Shown here piece after piece: positions 62,573 to 64,000 of a stretch of DNA of 64,000 nucleotides. The stretch's first letter is position 1. Each line of letters starts with the position of its first letter. The notes below the pieces were generated by a model. The model saw nothing but the letters and a program-made list of their open reading frames with translations. It was not told where the DNA came from and did not search any database. The translations under genes and the position numbers were made by a program. This stretch comes from Meiothermus sp. CFH 77666 (lineage in GTDB: Bacteria; Deinococcota; Deinococci; Deinococcales; Thermaceae): NCBI RefSeq assembly GCF_017497985.1, contig NZ_JAGDFV010000010.1, positions 1 to 64,000 of the forward strand. Reading direction: 5' to 3'.

Positions 62573-63301
62573 ATGGTTCATTCGCTCTATCTGCCTGGTG
62601 AACCCGCACCCCCCCAGGCCCAGCCGCTATCCGAGCTGCCCCTCCTGATCCTGGTGGGCCTGACCGGCGTGGGCAAAACCAGCCTCATCCAGGCCCTGAA
62701 CTACCCCACCCTGCCCGACCGACGGGAGCTGGTAGACCGCTACGTCTTCCCCCTGTACGGCTACGCCCAGCAGCCCCTGGATCGCAGCGAACGGTTTGCC
62801 CTTACGCGGCGCTTCCGGCAGGAGCACCCCGGCGGGGTGGCGGAGATTCTGGCCCAGAGCCGCGCCGTACCCACCTGGCCCCTGCTGTTCGATGGCCTGC
62901 GCGGAGCGGACGAGGTGCGCTTTGCCCTGGAACACCTACCCAACAGTCGCTTTGTGGTGCTGGAGGCCCGCGACCTGACCCGCCTCTCCCGCCTGCTCCA
63001 GCGAGGCGACGCCTTCGACCGGGTGCGCCTCGAGCAAACTGACCTGGCCACCCTGCGCGAGCTGGCCCAGGGGGTCTTGAGCGAAGCAGAGCTCCAGGAA
63101 GCCCTGGGCTGGAAGGTGCCCATCCAGGAGCTCACCGCCAAGCTTAAGATTGTGGCCGAAGAGCGCAAAAACTACGACCCCTCCGGCAGCCAACAGGTGC
63201 TGGCGGGCCACCCCAGGGCGTTGTTCCTGGACACCGAGACCCTGAGCCTGGCAGCAGAAGCCGCCGCCATCCGGGCCTTTGTGGAGCGGGTTCATGCCTA
63301 G
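62573..63301 (+). CDS. P-loop NTPase-like protein of unknown function
   Basis: A 242-residue protein. Walker A LVGLTGVGKTSLIQAL (residues 23-38) follows a proline-rich start. VPTWPLLFDGLRGADEV and NSRFVVLEARDLTRLSRLL could hold the Walker B part, with F-D rather than a classic hhhhDE. The C-terminal half is helical and charged. No close family is recognised; a kinase-like or dephospho-CoA kinase-like fold is possible. TACAAT lies 7 bases before ATG 62573. It overlaps the next gene by 8 bases, so the two are co-translated. Confidence 0.75.
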   Translation: MVHSLYLPGEPAPPQAQPLSELPLLILVGLTGVGKTSLIQALNYPTLPDRRELVDRYVFPLYGYAQQPLDRSERFALTRRFRQEHPGGVAEILAQSRAVPTWPLLFDGLRGADEVRFALEHLPNSRFVVLEARDLTRLSRLLQRGDAFDRVRLEQTDLATLRELAQGVLSEAELQEALGWKVPIQELTAKLKIVAEERKNYDPSGSQQVLAGHPRALFLDTETLSLAAEAAAIRAFVERVHA

Positions 63302-64000
63302 CATCAAGCGCATTACGCCCCGTCCATTCCGGCTGCCGCTAAAGGGGACGCTGCGCTGGGGCCGGGCCTCGGAGCTTGCCGCCCTGGAGCACGTGCTATT
63401 GGAGGTCGAGCTTTCCGATGGCGCGGTAGGCCGCGCCGAGATTCCCCCCCGCCCCACCATCTACGGTGAAACGATAAGCACCGTGCAGGCCGCGCTGGAC
63501 TACCTGACCCCGCAGTTGCTCGGTCTGGAGGCCGAGGATACCGAGGCCATTCAGCAGGTGCTGAACCAGTTTCCGGGCCACCTTACCACCAAAGGCGGGC
63601 TGGATATTGCCCTGTGGGATGCCTGGGCCCAAAGCGAAGGCCAGACCCTCTGGCAGATCCTGGAGCCACACCATTCCCGGGTGCAGGTCAGCTACATCCT
63701 GGGCATTGCCGACGAGGCCGAGATGCTGGCCGATGCACAGGCCGTCTACCAGGCCGGGGTGCGGGTGCTCAAGGTGAAGGTAGGTCGCGACCTGAAGGGC
63801 GACCTGGCACGGATTGCCGCGCTCAGGGAACACTTTCCAGATATCAAACTGTATGCCGACGCCAACGAGACCCTCCCCCCCGAGGAGGCCGAAACCTACC
63901 TGCGCCTCTGGGCCGAGGCCGGGCTTCTGTACGTGGAGGAGCCCCTGCCCATTGCCGAGGTGCTGGCCCGCAAACGCCTGCGCAAGGCGGCCATCCTCCC
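63294..64000 (+). CDS. Enolase-superfamily racemase/epimerase or muconate-cycloisomerase-like enzyme (partial)
   Basis: The window ends inside this gene, so only the first 235 residues are seen. RPFRLPLKGTLRWGRA opens the capping domain; KVKVGRD near residue 160 provides the KxK acid-base lysines, YADANE near 188 and VEEPLPI near 213 the metal-binding aspartate and glutamate. That set is the muconate-lactonising subgroup, which includes o-succinylbenzoate synthase and dipeptide epimerase. Which one cannot be told without the end and a search. Start ATG 63294 overlaps the previous stop by 8 bases. Confidence 0.88.
   Translation, partial: MPSIKRITPRPFRLPLKGTLRWGRASELAALEHVLLEVELSDGAVGRAEIPPRPTIYGETISTVQAALDYLTPQLLGLEAEDTEAIQQVLNQFPGHLTTKGGLDIALWDAWAQSEGQTLWQILEPHHSRVQVSYILGIADEAEMLADAQAVYQAGVRVLKVKVGRDLKGDLARIAALREHFPDIKLYADANETLPPEEAETYLRLWAEAGLLYVEEPLPIAEVLARKRLRKAAIL

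Overview
The window is a high-GC chromosomal segment from a member of the Thermaceae, most likely a Meiothermus-type organism. The evidence is the amino-carrier lysine pathway (LysW, LysX, LysY, LysZ, LysT and LysU), a 16S rRNA gene that ends in its own terminator with no 23S gene behind it, bacillithiol synthesis (BshA), a carotenoid desaturase, and protein sequences that read like Thermus orthologues. The genus is inferred from general similarity, not from a database search.

Layout. 1-186: the 3' end of 16S rRNA and its terminator. 300-5100: a Nudix hydrolase, a small membrane protein, a flavin amine oxidase, a quinone oxidoreductase and phytoene desaturase. 5121-6996: an AT-richer restriction-modification pair of the SinI type, placed directly behind crtI. 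7163-9040: two secreted proteins. 9221-15482: a minus-strand operon of a MoxR-type AAA+ ATPase, an 892-residue LRV-repeat protein, a metallopeptidase/VWA protein and threonine dehydratase. 15719-19878: a CYTH protein and two secreted DUF4832 paralogues flanking a small lipoprotein. 20067-24268: bshA, a D12-class adenine methyltransferase and a phosphodiester glycosidase.

24313-33447: the lysine (alpha-aminoadipate) cluster on the minus strand. It includes LysW, which is only 54 residues long, a second and larger LysW-like zinc-ribbon protein, and a homocitrate synthase preceded by a leader peptide with tandem lysine codons and an intrinsic terminator, which together look like an attenuator. 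A hicBA toxin-antitoxin pair and a DUF99 gene sit inside the cluster on the opposite strand. 33703-39708: a LOG-family protein, then a TPR-CHAT protease, a GAF-GAF-GGDEF protein with a degenerate HD-GYP tail, and a small beta-rich protein. 40153-44177: the sufCBD-Rieske operon behind an inverted repeat that resembles a Fur-family operator. 44226-47550: the PEP synthase regulator and PEP synthase, divergently arranged. 47547-58315: a ten-gene inositol uptake and catabolism operon (ABC transporter, two iolG-like genes, iolD, iolE, iolC, iolB and a DeoR-type regulator) behind a strong promoter flanked by TTTCG-type sites. 58740-64000: gpsA, a SpoIIM-like membrane protein, pyrE, an ADP-ribosylglycohydrolase, a P-loop protein and the start of an enolase-superfamily gene cut by the window edge.

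Three genome-wide habits stand out. A family of short intergenic repeats runs in a 7-base register (GCCGATA, GCTGATA, GTCGCAG-like units) at about ten places, many of them inside operons. The palindrome CTCGAG is much more frequent than base composition predicts. Many genes have a -10 hexamer 6-8 bases before the start codon, which implies leaderless mRNAs. The best candidates for undescribed systems are the MoxR-LRV-VWA operon and the CHAT-GGDEF cluster. The lysine attenuator is the best-supported regulatory finding.
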